Positions 63,467-64,000 of a stretch of DNA of 64,000 nucleotides are shown here, piece by piece (the stretch's first letter is position 1; each line of letters begins with the position of its first letter). The notes under the pieces are model-generated. The model did not search any database. It saw nothing but the letters and a program-made list of their open reading frames with translations, and was not told the DNA's origin. Source of the DNA: Crambe crambe (taxonomy: Eukaryota; Porifera; Demospongiae; Poecilosclerida; Crambeidae). The position numbers and the translations under genes were made by a program. The DNA lies in NCBI GenBank assembly GCA_963924555.1, contig OZ004590.1, positions 4,642,001-4,706,000 of the forward strand, given 5' to 3'.

Positions 63467-63544
63467 TTATGTTGAAGCATTTATGTCTGGGATGTAGCAA
63501 ATTATCCGTCCTTTCTGATGTCTGGCACGTGGATCATCTAACTT
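63467..63544 (-). CDS. candidate last exon of an unknown minus-strand gene
   Basis: After a good acceptor (TTCACAG|AAG, minus strand) an open segment of 25 codons reads KLDDPRARHQKG, continues RIICYIPDINAST and stops. Composition looks coding (charged and aromatic mix). I do not recognise the family and could not place an upstream exon with confidence in 63545-64000. Confidence 0.4.
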   Translation of the reverse strand, partial: KLDDPRARHQKGRIICYIPDINAST

Positions 63545-64000
63545 CTGTGAAGGGGAAAAAAAGGAAGGAAAAAATTCTTGTTTTTGGTCATATTTAGGTA
63601 ACCAGTTTTAAAGAGGTCTGGGAATGTTTCTTCAGGGATTGAACCCAAGACTATGTTGTGGAGAGCCATGTGGACATAAGGACATTTTGAAGAAAAGCTT
63701 AGGAGGAGCCTACATGTATTCAATGACAGAGTACTCATCCCTCTGAAATTCTCATCATTCAGGTGCAGCTAATATATTTGAGCTGGAGCTACTGATGCTG
63801 TTGTATTAAAATACCATAAAATACACTAATTATCAAGAAGACTCTGAAGTCTTCGTTGATGCTTCAGATCAGTGAGAAACCGTATAGACCTTGGCTAACA
63901 GCATGAAATCAGAAACTACATGAGCATACAAGTGACAGCATACTTGCAGTTGCCAAGCAGTGCATCCTATATACAGTTGGTTTCAGATTGGAGCTATGAC
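63545..64000. other. right edge, nothing assigned
   Basis: A 66-codon minus-strand frame (63538-63738) ends through the acceptor tract of the candidate exon and is not called. No other feature seen. Confidence 0.3.

Overview
The window is eukaryotic nuclear DNA from an early-branching animal. Genes carry many short GT-AG introns, and metazoan gene families are present: presenilin, a GABA-B-like class C receptor, CFAP69 and a CARD protein. Spacing is very tight (often 70-200 bp between start codons or ends), the DNA is AT-rich, and MITEs and microsatellites fill introns. This resembles a demosponge such as Amphimedon; the species is inference.

Layout, left to right: 3' part of a DENND5 (Rab6IP1) gene (+); an ankyrin-CARD protein (+); presenilin (-) back to back with a dispanin/CD225 membrane protein (+); a GABA-B-like receptor (+); an SLC66A1/PQLC2-like PQ-loop lysosomal transporter (-); NXF1-type mRNA export factor (+); an unrecognised disordered repeat protein (-); RIOX1/NO66 JmjC oxygenase (-) back to back with CFAP69 (+); NEMF/Rqc2 (+); MUS81 (-) back to back with an intronless DDB2 (+); CPSF2 (+); and a last-exon candidate of an unknown gene (-). 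Gene models were built exon by exon by eye; all joins keep reading phase except where stated.

The block at 33,096-35,802 is repeated at 36,003-38,692 across a 200-N gap. It carries the CFAP69 3' end and NEMF 5' end twice. The most economical reading is an unmerged haplotype overlap, although the left copy has coding lesions in NEMF.

Functional context: MUS81 and DDB2, both DNA-repair genes, share a 70-bp promoter with an E2F-like site; the cilium gene CFAP69 has a near-canonical RFX X-box 47 bp before its ATG; NRF1-like palindromes recur before four start codons. Mobile DNA includes a frequent TA-flanked MITE family (about 20 copies), a TTA-flanked Harbinger-type MITE with perfect 33-bp ends, a hAT-like MITE, a foldback hairpin element and two tRNA-derived SINE-like sequences. 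Four of about 171 inferred introns use GC-AG splice sites.
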